In this document: positions 53,982 through 63,592 of the stretch, piece after piece | Numbering within the stretch: the stretch's first letter is position 1 | Layout: each line of letters starts with the position of its first letter | IMG/VR virus record: IMGVR_UViG_3300028394_002801 | Coordinates: 46,396 to 110,395 of that record | Length of the DNA stretch: 64,000 nt | DNA from: a virus | Strand: one strand, 5' to 3' | Translations under genes and position numbers: made by a program | Notes under the pieces: model-generated | What the model was told of the DNA's origin: nothing | Databases searched by the model: none | The model's input: the letters and a program-made list of their open reading frames with translations, nothing else

Positions 53982-54552
53982 TTTAAATGGAGTTTTAAGG
54001 GATACTCTTGGTAAAATAGAACAAGTTTATGATAAATTTTATGTTTCAAATGAAGGTGAAGAATCTGATTTTAAATATGAGATAACATATCCAATTAATT
54101 CCTTAAATCTTATGAATCATTTCAAATTTGTGTCAGGTGATGATTTGTATAATTTCTTATATGTTGAACATCCTATGGAGATATTTGGTCATGCGGGATC
54201 TGTTGAATATACAGGTATGAATGATTTGAATGATTTATATATGGATATGAGAGACAAGCATGAGATTATAATTGTTTCAGATGAAATTGGCAAATCAAAA
54301 CCTGCCACATTATTTTTCTTATCAAAATTTTCTTGTTTGGTTGAAAACATTATGTTTTATAGCGAACAAACAAAAAATAATATGATTGGGACAATAGATG
54401 TTTTACTTACAGCTAATCCTGACTTATTATTAAAGGAATTTGATGGTTTAAAGGTTATCAAATATGAACAAGAATACAATAAAGACAGTAAAGCTAAACA
54501 TAGCATAAACAAACTGAAAGAGTTAAAAGATAAAATTTTAGAAATATGTTAA
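53965..54552 (+). CDS. HAD-like hydrolase with altered nucleophile motif
   Basis: 195 residues. The N-terminus RIGIDLNGVLRDT fits the HAD motif I (DxDGVxxDT) with Asn in place of the second Asp. A motif II-like IIIVSDEIGKSKP and an ENIMFYSEQTKNN segment before the likely motif IV (DVLLTANPDLL) follow. The pattern resembles 5'-nucleotidase-type HADs or phage HAD-like proteins of unclear activity. The DLN change may weaken catalysis. It overlaps the PhoH gene by 17 nt and the next gene by 7 nt. Confidence 0.62.
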   Translation: MRIGIDLNGVLRDTLGKIEQVYDKFYVSNEGEESDFKYEITYPINSLNLMNHFKFVSGDDLYNFLYVEHPMEIFGHAGSVEYTGMNDLNDLYMDMRDKHEIIIVSDEIGKSKPATLFFLSKFSCLVENIMFYSEQTKNNMIGTIDVLLTANPDLLLKEFDGLKVIKYEQEYNKDSKAKHSINKLKELKDKILEIC

Positions 54553-54824
54553 AAATTTTAGGAGAACATTATTATGTTGATTTAGATGTTGTTGAAAAGT
54601 ATGTTGATATGACAGAAGTTGCACCAATAGAAACAACAGGGGCAACAGACACAAAAATAAATATCATCAAATATGAACTTGTAAAACTAATGTTAGATGT
54701 TATTCTAACAGAAAATGATGATGTTGATGAAAAACTTGGATTAAGTTCAGGCAACAACTTGAGCCTACCATTTAAATTGGCTTTTAATACATTATTAAAC
54801 AAAAAGATAATAAACAAATATTAA
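54546..54824 (+). CDS. Hypothetical protein, 92 residues
   Basis: A small protein with EHYYVDLDVVEKYVDMTEVA at the start, a helical INIIKYELVKLMLDVILTEN and a polar end. No family was recognised. It overlaps its upstream neighbour by 7 nt and is 1 nt from the next glycosyltransferase, so it is translated with them. Likely a phage-specific small protein. Confidence 0.5.
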   Translation: MLKILGEHYYVDLDVVEKYVDMTEVAPIETTGATDTKINIIKYELVKLMLDVILTENDDVDEKLGLSSGNNLSLPFKLAFNTLLNKKIINKY

Positions 54825-54825
54825 C

Positions 54826-55872
54826 ATGAATGATATTAAAACAAAAATTGAAGATTCTTTAAACCAGTTAAAAGACAAGAAATCAAGAATTTATTTTGTT
54901 GCCCAAGACACAAAAGGAAATGCTAGGGCATCCATAAAATACATATATGATGTTGCTATGGCTTTGAAAGATAGTGGATTTAATCCCATTATTTTACATG
55001 AAAAGAAGGATTATACCGGAGTTGCTTCTTGGCTTGATGAAAGTTATATGGCAAATCTTCCCCACCGTTCAATAGAGGGGGAAAACTTGGAAATTAGCCC
55101 AGAGGATTTTATTGTGCTTCCTGAAATCTATGGCTTTATTATGGAACAAATTAAGGATTTGCCTTGTGGAAAAATTGTATTAACCCAATCTTATTCATAT
55201 GTATTGGATACCTTACAACCCGGTCAAAGTTGGCCTTCCCTTGGTTTCTTAAAATGCATCACAACATCTGAAAAACAAAAAGAACGGGTTGAATCTTATA
55301 TGAAGAAAATGTCATATGATGTCATTACGCCTTATATATCAGAAATTTTTGATAAACCAAAATTACCCCCAATGCCAATTGTGGCAGTTCATACAAGAGA
55401 CCAGACAGATACAATTAATATTGTTAAGGAATTCTATTTAAAATATCCCCAATTCAGGTGGTTCACATTTAGGGATATGAGGGGACTTACCCAATTGGAG
55501 TTTGCCAACTCATTAAAGAATTGTTTTTTAAGTGTTTGGATTGATGATATTAGTGGTTTTGGAACATATCCATTAGAATCAATGTCTTGTGGAATTCCAG
55601 TTATTGGAAAAATCCCAGATTTAATCCCTGAGTGGATGAATGAGAATAATGGGATATGGGTACAAGACAAGTTAAAGATTGTTGATTATATTGCTGAATT
55701 TATACAAAATTGGCTTGAGGATAGTATAGTGCCTGAATTATATGAAGAAGTTGAAAAAACAGGAAATCAATACAAGGACAAGGAAAAATTCACAACAACT
55801 GTTATCAATTGTTTTACAGGTTATTTTGATAATAGAATAAATGCATTTCAAGAACAATTAAACAAAATATAA
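54826..55872 (+). CDS. Glycosyltransferase, GT4-like
   Basis: 348 residues. IYFVAQDTKGNARASIKYIY at the start of the first domain and SGFGTYPLESMSCGIPVIGK in the second are typical of GT-B family 4 proteins, the last carrying the donor-binding Glu (E in LESMSCG). A link region QKERVESYMKKMSYDVITPY joins the domains. Sugar unknown. It is followed 1 nt later by a family 2 glycosyltransferase, so the two may act in sequence. Confidence 0.78.
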   Translation: MNDIKTKIEDSLNQLKDKKSRIYFVAQDTKGNARASIKYIYDVAMALKDSGFNPIILHEKKDYTGVASWLDESYMANLPHRSIEGENLEISPEDFIVLPEIYGFIMEQIKDLPCGKIVLTQSYSYVLDTLQPGQSWPSLGFLKCITTSEKQKERVESYMKKMSYDVITPYISEIFDKPKLPPMPIVAVHTRDQTDTINIVKEFYLKYPQFRWFTFRDMRGLTQLEFANSLKNCFLSVWIDDISGFGTYPLESMSCGIPVIGKIPDLIPEWMNENNGIWVQDKLKIVDYIAEFIQNWLEDSIVPELYEEVEKTGNQYKDKEKFTTTVINCFTGYFDNRINAFQEQLNKI

Positions 55873-55873
55873 A

Positions 55874-56680
55874 ATGAGTAAAAAATTATCATTATCTATT
55901 ATATTGCCAATCAAGTCATCAAAAAGTAAGGACTTTGATATATTTTTTGATAAGGCAATTGCATCACTAGAGAAACAAGAAGCTGATTTTGATGAGTTGG
56001 TTATTGTTCATACAAAGGAAGATACGCTTGTTAAATTCTTAAATGACTATGATTTTAAGAATTTAAATGTAAAGAAGTTTGAATGGGATTCTGAACCAAA
56101 TTATTGCTCACAGATTAATTATGGTGTTGATAAAGCATCATCAGAATGGGTTTCATTATTTGAATTTGATGATGAGTATTCCAATATTTGGTTTAAGAAT
56201 TTTAGAAAATATGCTGAAGTATATCCAGATTATGCGGCATTTTTACCAGTTGTAGTTGATGTGGATGCAAAGGAAGTATTTGCTGGTTTTACAAATGAAG
56301 CAACTTTTGCCGCAAATTTCACACAAGAAATGGGTATATTAACAAATGATATCTTACACGAGTATCAAAATTTTCAAACATCTGGAATTATTTTGAAAAA
56401 GGATATATTTATGGAGATAGGAGGATTCAAACCATCTGTTAAATTAACTTTTGGTTATGAGTTCTTACTAAGGCTTACCTATAATTCAACACCAGTAATG
56501 ACAATACCTAGATTGGGGTATAAGCATACAAATCTTAGAGAAGGATCTATATTCTGGAATTATAAATTTGCCAAAGATAAAATTACTGAAGATGAAGTTA
56601 AGTTTTGGCTTCAAACTGCTAAAAAAGAATATTTCTTTACAACAGATAGAGAAATAAAATATGAAACTGAAAAATCTTAA
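55874..56680 (+). CDS. Glycosyltransferase family 2
   Basis: 268 residues. LSLSIILPIKSSKSKDFDIF is the nucleotide-binding start of GT2, and EWVSLFEFDDEYSN supplies the acidic DxD-type site (FDDE). A QNFQTSGIILKKDIFMEIGG segment and GYEFLLRLTYNSTP follow in the usual order. Its stop shares one base with the start of the sigma-like gene. Together with the 54826 gene it lies outside the main fucose cluster. Confidence 0.8.
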   Translation: MSKKLSLSIILPIKSSKSKDFDIFFDKAIASLEKQEADFDELVIVHTKEDTLVKFLNDYDFKNLNVKKFEWDSEPNYCSQINYGVDKASSEWVSLFEFDDEYSNIWFKNFRKYAEVYPDYAAFLPVVVDVDAKEVFAGFTNEATFAANFTQEMGILTNDILHEYQNFQTSGIILKKDIFMEIGGFKPSVKLTFGYEFLLRLTYNSTPVMTIPRLGYKHTNLREGSIFWNYKFAKDKITEDEVKFWLQTAKKEYFFTTDREIKYETEKS

Positions 56681-57414
56681 TGACAAATCAAATTGTTGAC
56701 GTAATTGATGATGCTAAGAAAACAAAGAAAAAATCAAAAGAAAATTATTTTGATGTAAGAGAAGAAACTGCTGTTATTGATTTTTTAACAGCAAATTCTT
56801 TTTACGAGAAAAATAAGATATATAATGAATTTCTTAGAAACCCCCTAGACAAGATGATATCGTCAATAATTAGGCGATATAGATTATATAGAAAAGATAT
56901 GGATTTCAATGAACTTCATACAGATGTCCATTCTTTTCTTATGACCAAGGTGGATAAATTCAAGCCATCTAAAAACAAAAAGGCATATTCTTACTTTGGC
57001 ACAATTTGTAAGAATTACTTAATGGGACAGATATTAAAAGACCAAAAAGAAACAAATAGAAAAGTTTCCTATGAGGATATATCTTCAACCATAGAACAAC
57101 GCCCAGATATGCTATATCATATTGATGAAGATGTTTTGGATTTGGATTCAGTCATAATAGAATATACAATAAAACTTAAAGATTTTGTTGAAACCCAATC
57201 ATTAAATGATAATGAAAAAAAATTAGGATTGGCTTTAATAGATGTGTTTGAGAAATATGAAACAATATTCACATCAACAGATAATTCAAAGTTTAATAAA
57301 AATTTGATATTGTTGTCATTACGTGAAATGACAAACTTAACAACAAAAGAGATTAGAGTTTCATTAAAGAAATTCAAATCTCTTTATATTTTTATTATAA
57401 ATAAAATTACATAA
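56680..57414 (+). CDS. T4 gp55-like late sigma factor
   Basis: 244 residues. Residues about 80-140 resemble sigma region 2: IRRYRLYRKDMDFNELHTDV, FLMTKVDKFKPSKNKKAYSY and FGTICKNYLMGQILKDQKET, the last like the region 2 helix that melts the promoter and binds the core clamp. The rest lacks a clear region 4 helix-turn-helix, as in T4 gp55 (185 residues). It would direct host RNA polymerase to late phage promoters. The family call is moderate; a DNA-binding helical protein is the alternative. Late-promoter boxes of the TATAAATA type occur but cannot be separated from background in this AT-rich DNA. Confidence 0.65.
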   Translation: MTNQIVDVIDDAKKTKKKSKENYFDVREETAVIDFLTANSFYEKNKIYNEFLRNPLDKMISSIIRRYRLYRKDMDFNELHTDVHSFLMTKVDKFKPSKNKKAYSYFGTICKNYLMGQILKDQKETNRKVSYEDISSTIEQRPDMLYHIDEDVLDLDSVIIEYTIKLKDFVETQSLNDNEKKLGLALIDVFEKYETIFTSTDNSKFNKNLILLSLREMTNLTTKEIRVSLKKFKSLYIFIINKIT

Positions 57415-57416
57415 TT

Positions 57417-57785
57417 ATGGCTAGACCGCTTAAAAAAGAAATTTCCTTTAATAAGGAATCAATTTTAAACTTGATGCAAGAAATCTATAACGAACTTGTT
57501 GAACAAAGAACCACAGCAATTCGTATACAAAATAAGATGTTGACGATGCTGAAAGAACCTGAAGATATGACTATGATTGGACCTGTTATTGAAAAACAGC
57601 AAAAAATCATTAATGATTGTGTTGAGAAGAAGTTAAGTTTATCTAAACTACAATCAAGTATCTGGGAGAAAATGAGCAAAGATGAAACATCATATTCATT
57701 TGCTGATTTGGATGAAAATGTTTTGCAGAATTTATTGGACAAAGATATAAATAATGAAATGACAAATAATTATACAGTAAAGTAA
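57417..57785 (+). CDS. Hypothetical helical protein, 122 residues
   Basis: All-helical: SILNLMQEIYNELVEQRTTA, MTMIGPVIEKQQKIINDCVE, then KKLSLSKLQSSIWEKM. It follows the sigma-like gene by 2 nt and precedes a baseplate gene. A T4 gp33-like late coactivator would be an attractive guess by position but sequence gives no support. Recorded as hypothetical. Confidence 0.5.
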   Translation: MARPLKKEISFNKESILNLMQEIYNELVEQRTTAIRIQNKMLTMLKEPEDMTMIGPVIEKQQKIINDCVEKKLSLSKLQSSIWEKMSKDETSYSFADLDENVLQNLLDKDINNEMTNNYTVK

Positions 57786-57789
57786 TTAT

Positions 57790-59832
57790 ATGCCAAATTT
57801 ACTGAATGAATATAAGAATATTAGTAAGCAAATTGATGCTTACACAACTTATTTAAATAGTGTTCAAGCGTCTGATACAGCAAGGGCTCAAGCCCAAATA
57901 TTCTTTGATAAGAAGGTATCTGATGTTAAAAATGCAATTAATGTTTCTGATTCAGTAAAAAATTTAAAAAAAAACAGAACCCCCTCCTTATTTGACCAGT
58001 TAATTGGGTTCATTAAAAAATTGGATGGTGAGGGTGCTGATACCAATAATAAGTTATTAAAGACTTTTTCAGATATTGTTGTTAAGAACTTGCCTGAAAT
58101 TAAGAAAATCCTTTCAGAGGAAGCCATCAAATTATTGGGTTGTAGAGATGAGCAGACATTTCCAGCACTAAAATTGGTTGATTTTGAGTCTGCCAATTTT
58201 ATTGTGCCTATTGAGAGCCAAATATATATTCCATTAAAGAATTTGGATTTATGGAAAAATCTAAAGAAGGATCCTGATTCAACTTCTGGTATTTTCTTTT
58301 ATGAAAATTTGGGGGGTGTTGACATATTGGATGGTATCAATAATAATAAATATAAAAATTTTGGTGGGAGTTTAAGATTTCCTTTTAACCGAGAATTATA
58401 TGATAGGGTTATAAATCCTAATCAAAGTTTTTATGAAAAATATGATGAAACTTATCAAGGGGGGTCAAAAGCCCCTTTGTTTGATTTCAAGTATGTTACA
58501 GAGAATAATTTGGGGGAAACAGGTGATTTTATTGCTGTTACTTTATTGAGTAAAGATGATGAGTTTAATCTTTATAGCAAATTTATTTTTGATTATTATG
58601 ATAGCATTAACATTTTTGATTTCAACAATTTAATAAAAAACATCTTTAATTATTTGCTTGATGGGGCTGACATAACACAGAGTAGTTCACCAAAGGAGAT
58701 AGGGGATAAGACAAAGTTTATGTTATTGATTGAAAGGCTTTGTGGTAAGTGCTTTGATAATAGTGATGAGATTGATGTTAGTGGTACAGCAAAGATTGCT
58801 GAATTGGATGATGATAGTGATGATTTCTTTACATTTTCAGAAATTGATTTGAGACTGATTGAAGAGAATGTAAATAACTATAAGAACAAGATTGTTAGTT
58901 ATGATAGTTGTGGAGTTGTTAACCAGCCAATTGATTATGATGGAATTGTTGATTATGCCAAGGAGGTTGTTGGGGGATTTGATGCATTAAGCCCCACAGC
59001 CCAGAGTGATGCGTTAACCAACGCTATTTTAAACATATTAAAAAACAATAATTTAACAAACAATAATGCAACATTATTTTCATTTGTTAAATCAATTATT
59101 GAATCTATTTTGACACCAAAAGTTTTATTCCCCATTATGGCTTTGGGTCAAGTTATTGAAAAAACAGCAAGTGCTCAATATGAATTGGTTAGGGGACGTG
59201 CTGATGAGTTCATAACACAGAATAAGAAAGCAATTAAAAATTTTACAGATGAAGGAATTGATTCGGCTGAATTTTTTGCAAAAAAATATAAGGCATATCT
59301 GCAAAATGTAACAAGAAGAGTTTTGGAGTTATTTCTGAAAGAATTGTTTAACGCACTTAAAGGTAAATTAAAAAAACTGGTATCAAGGGTTGTTGGGGGT
59401 GTTTTCAAGAATTATTCAAAAAAACAAGTCCAAGTTATATTGGCATTAAGCACCGGTTTACTGGGTATCATAGCAACAATAACAAATTTTAGAAAATGTA
59501 AAAGTGTTATTGAAAGTATTGGCAAAATTTTAAATTCCATAAACATATTAACCAAAGCCGCAATAATTCCAATACCCCCACCATTATTGATTGGGGCGCA
59601 GTTTTTGCCAGGGTTCTCAAATGAAAGGGCAAAGATTAATGTGATTGGGGAAATGCAAAGTTTGGGATTACCAACAGAAGATTTATTGGATGGTACGCCA
59701 AATAGGGTTCTATTATTTGCTGAAGCTGTCATAAATGGCACAGATAATGAGGAAATAACAAATGGCGCTGTTGATGGGTTTATTGATCCCCTATTAACAG
59801 GAAGGGTATTTGCCAAAAAAAGACATGGATAA
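57790..59832 (+). CDS. Baseplate/tail-associated virion protein
   Basis: 680 residues. The first half is mixed and acidic (LPEIKKILSEEAIKLLGCRD, EIDLRLIEENVNNYKNKIVS). A hydrophobic stretch at about 415-470 (for example LTPKVLFPIMALGQVIEKTA) and TRRVLELFLKELFNALKGKL are predicted amphipathic helices rather than true membrane spans. The C-terminus IPIPPPLLIGAQFLPGFSNE and RAKINVIGEMQSLGLPTEDL has the PPPLL and LPTE pattern of conserved structural proteins in tailed-phage baseplate modules. It is upstream of an OB-fold baseplate gene. Role is inferred from this context. Confidence 0.6.
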   Translation: MPNLLNEYKNISKQIDAYTTYLNSVQASDTARAQAQIFFDKKVSDVKNAINVSDSVKNLKKNRTPSLFDQLIGFIKKLDGEGADTNNKLLKTFSDIVVKNLPEIKKILSEEAIKLLGCRDEQTFPALKLVDFESANFIVPIESQIYIPLKNLDLWKNLKKDPDSTSGIFFYENLGGVDILDGINNNKYKNFGGSLRFPFNRELYDRVINPNQSFYEKYDETYQGGSKAPLFDFKYVTENNLGETGDFIAVTLLSKDDEFNLYSKFIFDYYDSINIFDFNNLIKNIFNYLLDGADITQSSSPKEIGDKTKFMLLIERLCGKCFDNSDEIDVSGTAKIAELDDDSDDFFTFSEIDLRLIEENVNNYKNKIVSYDSCGVVNQPIDYDGIVDYAKEVVGGFDALSPTAQSDALTNAILNILKNNNLTNNNATLFSFVKSIIESILTPKVLFPIMALGQVIEKTASAQYELVRGRADEFITQNKKAIKNFTDEGIDSAEFFAKKYKAYLQNVTRRVLELFLKELFNALKGKLKKLVSRVVGGVFKNYSKKQVQVILALSTGLLGIIATITNFRKCKSVIESIGKILNSINILTKAAIIPIPPPLLIGAQFLPGFSNERAKINVIGEMQSLGLPTEDLLDGTPNRVLLFAEAVINGTDNEEITNGAVDGFIDPLLTGRVFAKKRHG

Positions 59833-60037
59833 TATGGAAAAGATTGAGAATATAATTGAGTTTTCAAAGGATTTGAAAAACAAAAGCAATGCAGAAATTA
59901 TACAAACTCTTGACACTTTAAATGAGGAGTTTAATTTTACAAAGAATGTTGTGATTAACTTGACCCATAATTTGGATAAGATTGAGGAGTTATATACAAT
60001 AATCCTAAAAGAGTATAATACAAGGCAAAATGGATAA
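59825..60037 (+). CDS. Small coiled-coil protein, 70 residues
   Basis: The start is probably the ATG at 59825 (overlap of 8 nt with the previous gene) or 59834. The sequence, KIENIIEFSKDLKNKSNAEI then LDTLNEEFNFTKNVVINLTH, is a long amphipathic helix with heptad-like leucines. It is translationally coupled to the baseplate genes on both sides (8 nt overlap at each end). Possibly an assembly chaperone. Function unknown. Confidence 0.6.
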   Translation: MDNMEKIENIIEFSKDLKNKSNAEIIQTLDTLNEEFNFTKNVVINLTHNLDKIEELYTIILKEYNTRQNG

Positions 60038-61532
60038 TAAAATATTATTTCCTGCAATTATTACAAGCATTGAAGACCCCCTTATGATTGGACGTGTAAG
60101 GGCTGAGATTGAATCTGACAGGAATGATGATATTTTGAAATCAATAACTGACCCCCCATTTAATATTAAGAAAGATATCTGGGGAGATAGGGATCCATTT
60201 ATATTTAAGCCATTACTACCCTATTATTATAACACACCTTTGGCAGTTGGAGAAATGGTGTTGGTTATCTTTGCAAATAAAGATTTTAAATTTGATAATC
60301 AATATTTCATTCAATCTGATTTCACATCCCCAATGCGTGCCAATTTCAATAGTAATGTTGAGGCAAGAATAACCACAGGTTCTGGTAGGAGATTTAAATC
60401 AAATTTGAGTTTAAAAAACTTGGATGGAACATATAGAAAGAACAAAACAAAAGGGATATTTGTTGAACCACAAGATAATGGGATTATTGGTAGGGGTTCA
60501 TCAGATGTTATTGTCAAGGATAATGATGTATTGATAAGGTCTGGGAAATATAAGGGGCAACTTGACCCAAGAGAATTTCCAAATCCAAATATAAATAGGT
60601 CATTTGTTCAAGTATCACAATTCAACACACGTAAGATTGCTTTACCCCCAGTTGAATTGGAGTTTGATAGAGAGAAGTTTTTAGCCACAAAGTTTTTGAT
60701 TGAATGGGTAATTCAAAATCCTGATTCAACATCAACATTTAATGGTGTTGTTAATCTATATACATTAAAACAAAACGAACGTGTTGCAATCAACAAACTT
60801 GATATTAATAGTTCAGTTGATGATTTAAAAGTGATTAGAGCAAGATCGTCATTTAATGGATTAAGCAAGGATAACACCATTGCATTCATAAATAATTTTA
60901 TTTTAAATTGTGATAATCTTCTTAAATTGGATGATGGCACACAACTATTCTTACCAAATGAGGTGAAATACCCAATATTTTTTAGACCAGGATTTGCCAC
61001 AGTTGTTAGATTAAATGGTTCTTTTGGCAAGGTAATTCCACAAAATCTGGTGGATATATACAATAATATTAAATTTGATAAATTTGCCAAAACAAGTGGT
61101 TATGGTTTTATTTATTCAAAAGGTAGCACAAAGATACCCACATTAACAGAAACAACTGAAATAATCCAAACACAAATTGTTAATGAAGATAATTCAGCAA
61201 CATTGATTGGGGCTGATGAGATATATCTATTATCCCACAAATCAGATGTTGTGCCAAATAAGAATAAGATTGATTTGACTGGTTCATTATATGGCATTGA
61301 ACAAGATAAAATAATTGATAATATCTTGCCAAATACATCATCATTGGTTAGGGGGGAGGAACTTTTGGAACTAATAAATTTGATTGTTAGATTTCTAATA
61401 ACCCATGCCCACCCATTCCCAGGATTGCCCCCGGTTTCAGTTACAGAAGATGGTTCAACAATAAATAACTTGTTAAGTGAATTATCCTTGGCCACAAAGA
61501 AGATATTAAACAAAAAAATTAGAATGAATTGA
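60030..61532 (+). CDS. Baseplate hub/spike protein with gp5-like OB fold
   Basis: 500 residues. The N-terminal FPAIITSIEDPLMIGRVRAE, followed by LPYYYNTPLAVGEMVLVIFA and NQYFIQSDF, is the OB fold of gp5/VgrG-like baseplate spike proteins. From about 100 on it is beta-rich with DVIVKDNDVLIRSGKYKGQL and a C-terminal helical segment LLELINLIVRFLITHAHPFP. T4 gp5 carries a lysozyme domain after the OB fold; no lysozyme motif is seen here. It lies between structural genes. Confidence 0.68.
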   Translation: MDNKILFPAIITSIEDPLMIGRVRAEIESDRNDDILKSITDPPFNIKKDIWGDRDPFIFKPLLPYYYNTPLAVGEMVLVIFANKDFKFDNQYFIQSDFTSPMRANFNSNVEARITTGSGRRFKSNLSLKNLDGTYRKNKTKGIFVEPQDNGIIGRGSSDVIVKDNDVLIRSGKYKGQLDPREFPNPNINRSFVQVSQFNTRKIALPPVELEFDREKFLATKFLIEWVIQNPDSTSTFNGVVNLYTLKQNERVAINKLDINSSVDDLKVIRARSSFNGLSKDNTIAFINNFILNCDNLLKLDDGTQLFLPNEVKYPIFFRPGFATVVRLNGSFGKVIPQNLVDIYNNIKFDKFAKTSGYGFIYSKGSTKIPTLTETTEIIQTQIVNEDNSATLIGADEIYLLSHKSDVVPNKNKIDLTGSLYGIEQDKIIDNILPNTSSLVRGEELLELINLIVRFLITHAHPFPGLPPVSVTEDGSTINNLLSELSLATKKILNKKIRMN

Positions 61533-61553
61533 TATTTATAAGATAAAATAATA

Positions 61554-63056
61554 ATGTCAATTCATTTATCTTATTTCAATAGAAACAACACATTAATATC
61601 AAATTCCAAAATAAATACAGGCAGAAATCCTGTTGTGGAATTAACCTACGGGGCAACAGATTACCTAATCCCTGCATATGGTCCAACAAGATTAATCTTT
61701 AATTTAAATCTTCAACCATTAATTGATAAAGTTAATGATGCCATCATATTTAGTGGTTCATTAAGCAGTGTCACTCATACATTAGTGATGAGGAATACAG
61801 CATCATTTGATGAATCATTATTGAATGGTAAAATGCCTTCACAAAAGAGAAGAGCATCATCATTTGATTTGAATTTATTTAGAATTCCATTAAGCCAAGG
61901 AACAACTGGATATGTGCAATATTGGGATGAAGGTGTTGGATATGACTATACAAATTATTCAAAAAACTTGAATTCAGGGTCTGGGGCAAAATACCCTCTT
62001 GTTATAAATGATGACAATTCATTTGCGACAACTCCATCAAATTGGTTTAGTGGGAAGACCATAAGTGGTTGGACTGAGCCTGGAATATATAATAATAAAA
62101 ATGAGGGCAAATTTAATTATTCTGAATTAACTATTATTGATACCCAACATTTTGAATTTGGTAATGAAGATATTTCATTTGATATGACAAATGAAATAAA
62201 CGCCATTTTAAGCGGCTCTACTGCATCTTATGCTGGTTGGGGTATTGCATATCCACCATCTTATGAAAATGCGGTAGGCTTAACAGAAAGTTATTCTGTT
62301 GGCTTCTTTTCAAGGCACACCCAGACATTTTATGAACCATATTTAATAACAACTTATGATGATTTGATTAAGGATGATAGAAATAATTTTGTTAAGAATA
62401 GGGTAAATAAATTATATCTTTATGTGACAGATGAAGATTCATATTCAAATTTGGATAATAATCCAATTGTTAATATATTTGACAATTATGGGGATGTTCT
62501 TACTGGTTGCACAAACTTGCCAACAATATTAATTACCAAGGGAGTTTATGAGGTATCTATTCCAAATGTATTTAGTGGGCGTACAACACCTATGGTATTT
62601 ACTGATGTTTGGAGTGGGATGACCTTAAATGGGATTACATTACCCAATGTTGAAAATGAATTTGTATTATATGATGTAAATAATAGAATTAAAACTGGAA
62701 CAAAGACAACAGAAAGTGAAACATATAATTTTGATTTCTATAACATTCTGCAAGGAGAAAAAATACTCAATACTGATGTTAGAAAGATTGGGGTTATAAT
62801 TAAAAAAGCATATAGCACAAGTGAATTATTAACAAACATTAAAGGATTTTATCGTGTTTATGTTAAGGAGGGGGAAACCCAAGTCCAAGTTCAAGATTGG
62901 ACAGAATTAAACAGAACACCAAATGAATATTATTTTAATTTTGATACCAGAGATAAAATACCAAATAAATACTTTGTTGATTTAAAGGTTCAAATTGCTG
63001 GGGAGATTACCACATACAAAAAACAATTAACATTCTTTATTGTAAATAAAAAATAA
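61554..63056 (+). CDS. Virion structural protein, baseplate module
   Basis: 500 residues, Asn/Thr/Ser-rich beta protein. Segments: NTGRNPVVELTYGATDYLIP, a THTLVMRNTASFDESLLN strand region, GISF-like strands and a YEPYLITTYDDLIKDDRNNF motif that recalls carbohydrate-binding CBM96/DNRLRE-type domains. The N-terminal IPAYGPTRLIFNLNLQPLID may be a tail-attachment part. It follows the OB-fold gene by 21 nt and its last base is shared with the next start. Probably baseplate or proximal fibre; no enzyme motif was seen. Confidence 0.55.
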   Translation: MSIHLSYFNRNNTLISNSKINTGRNPVVELTYGATDYLIPAYGPTRLIFNLNLQPLIDKVNDAIIFSGSLSSVTHTLVMRNTASFDESLLNGKMPSQKRRASSFDLNLFRIPLSQGTTGYVQYWDEGVGYDYTNYSKNLNSGSGAKYPLVINDDNSFATTPSNWFSGKTISGWTEPGIYNNKNEGKFNYSELTIIDTQHFEFGNEDISFDMTNEINAILSGSTASYAGWGIAYPPSYENAVGLTESYSVGFFSRHTQTFYEPYLITTYDDLIKDDRNNFVKNRVNKLYLYVTDEDSYSNLDNNPIVNIFDNYGDVLTGCTNLPTILITKGVYEVSIPNVFSGRTTPMVFTDVWSGMTLNGITLPNVENEFVLYDVNNRIKTGTKTTESETYNFDFYNILQGEKILNTDVRKIGVIIKKAYSTSELLTNIKGFYRVYVKEGETQVQVQDWTELNRTPNEYYFNFDTRDKIPNKYFVDLKVQIAGEITTYKKQLTFFIVNKK

Positions 63057-63592
63057 TGGAAAAAGAAACAATAAAAAAAATATTTGATTTCCTTGAAGAA
63101 AAGGAAGGGGTAATACCTAAAAATAATTTAAGATGGAAGTTATTATTTAATAAACCATTAACAAAAGATGAATTAAATATAAAAGATGATTTGAATTTAA
63201 TGTACTCAAGTATAGAATCATTACCAGAAGGGTTTAAAGTTGAGGGGGACTTAATTTTAACATTTTCAAGAATACAATCATTACCAGAAGGATTAAAAGT
63301 TGGTGGTAATTTGCATTTAAATTATACATCCATTAGTTCATTACCTAATGACTTAAAAATTAGGGGTCTTTTGGATTTATATTCTTGCAAAAATTTAATT
63401 TCACTACCAGAAGGATTAAAAGTTGGTAAATATTTGAATTTAAAAGATACAAAAATAACATCATTACCAAAAGGGTTAGAAGTTAGGGGGGTATTGTATA
63501 TAGAAAATACCCCATTACGAAAATACACAGATGGACAATTAAGAGAAATGGTTTATCCTGGATTTATAAAAGGAAAAATATCAAGATTGTGA
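63056..63592 (+). CDS. LRR-like solenoid protein, right-end paralogue
   Basis: 178 residues, same family as the seven genes at 13125-17115: cap EKETIKKIFDFLEEKEGV, five repeats of LPEGLKVGGNLHLNYTSISS type and the C-terminal cap YTDGQLREMVYPGFIKGKIS. It starts on the last base of the baseplate-type gene (TAATG), so it is part of the virion operon here rather than a separate block. That context raises the chance that this family is structural or virion-associated. Confidence 0.68.
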   Translation: MEKETIKKIFDFLEEKEGVIPKNNLRWKLLFNKPLTKDELNIKDDLNLMYSSIESLPEGFKVEGDLILTFSRIQSLPEGLKVGGNLHLNYTSISSLPNDLKIRGLLDLYSCKNLISLPEGLKVGKYLNLKDTKITSLPKGLEVRGVLYIENTPLRKYTDGQLREMVYPGFIKGKISRL

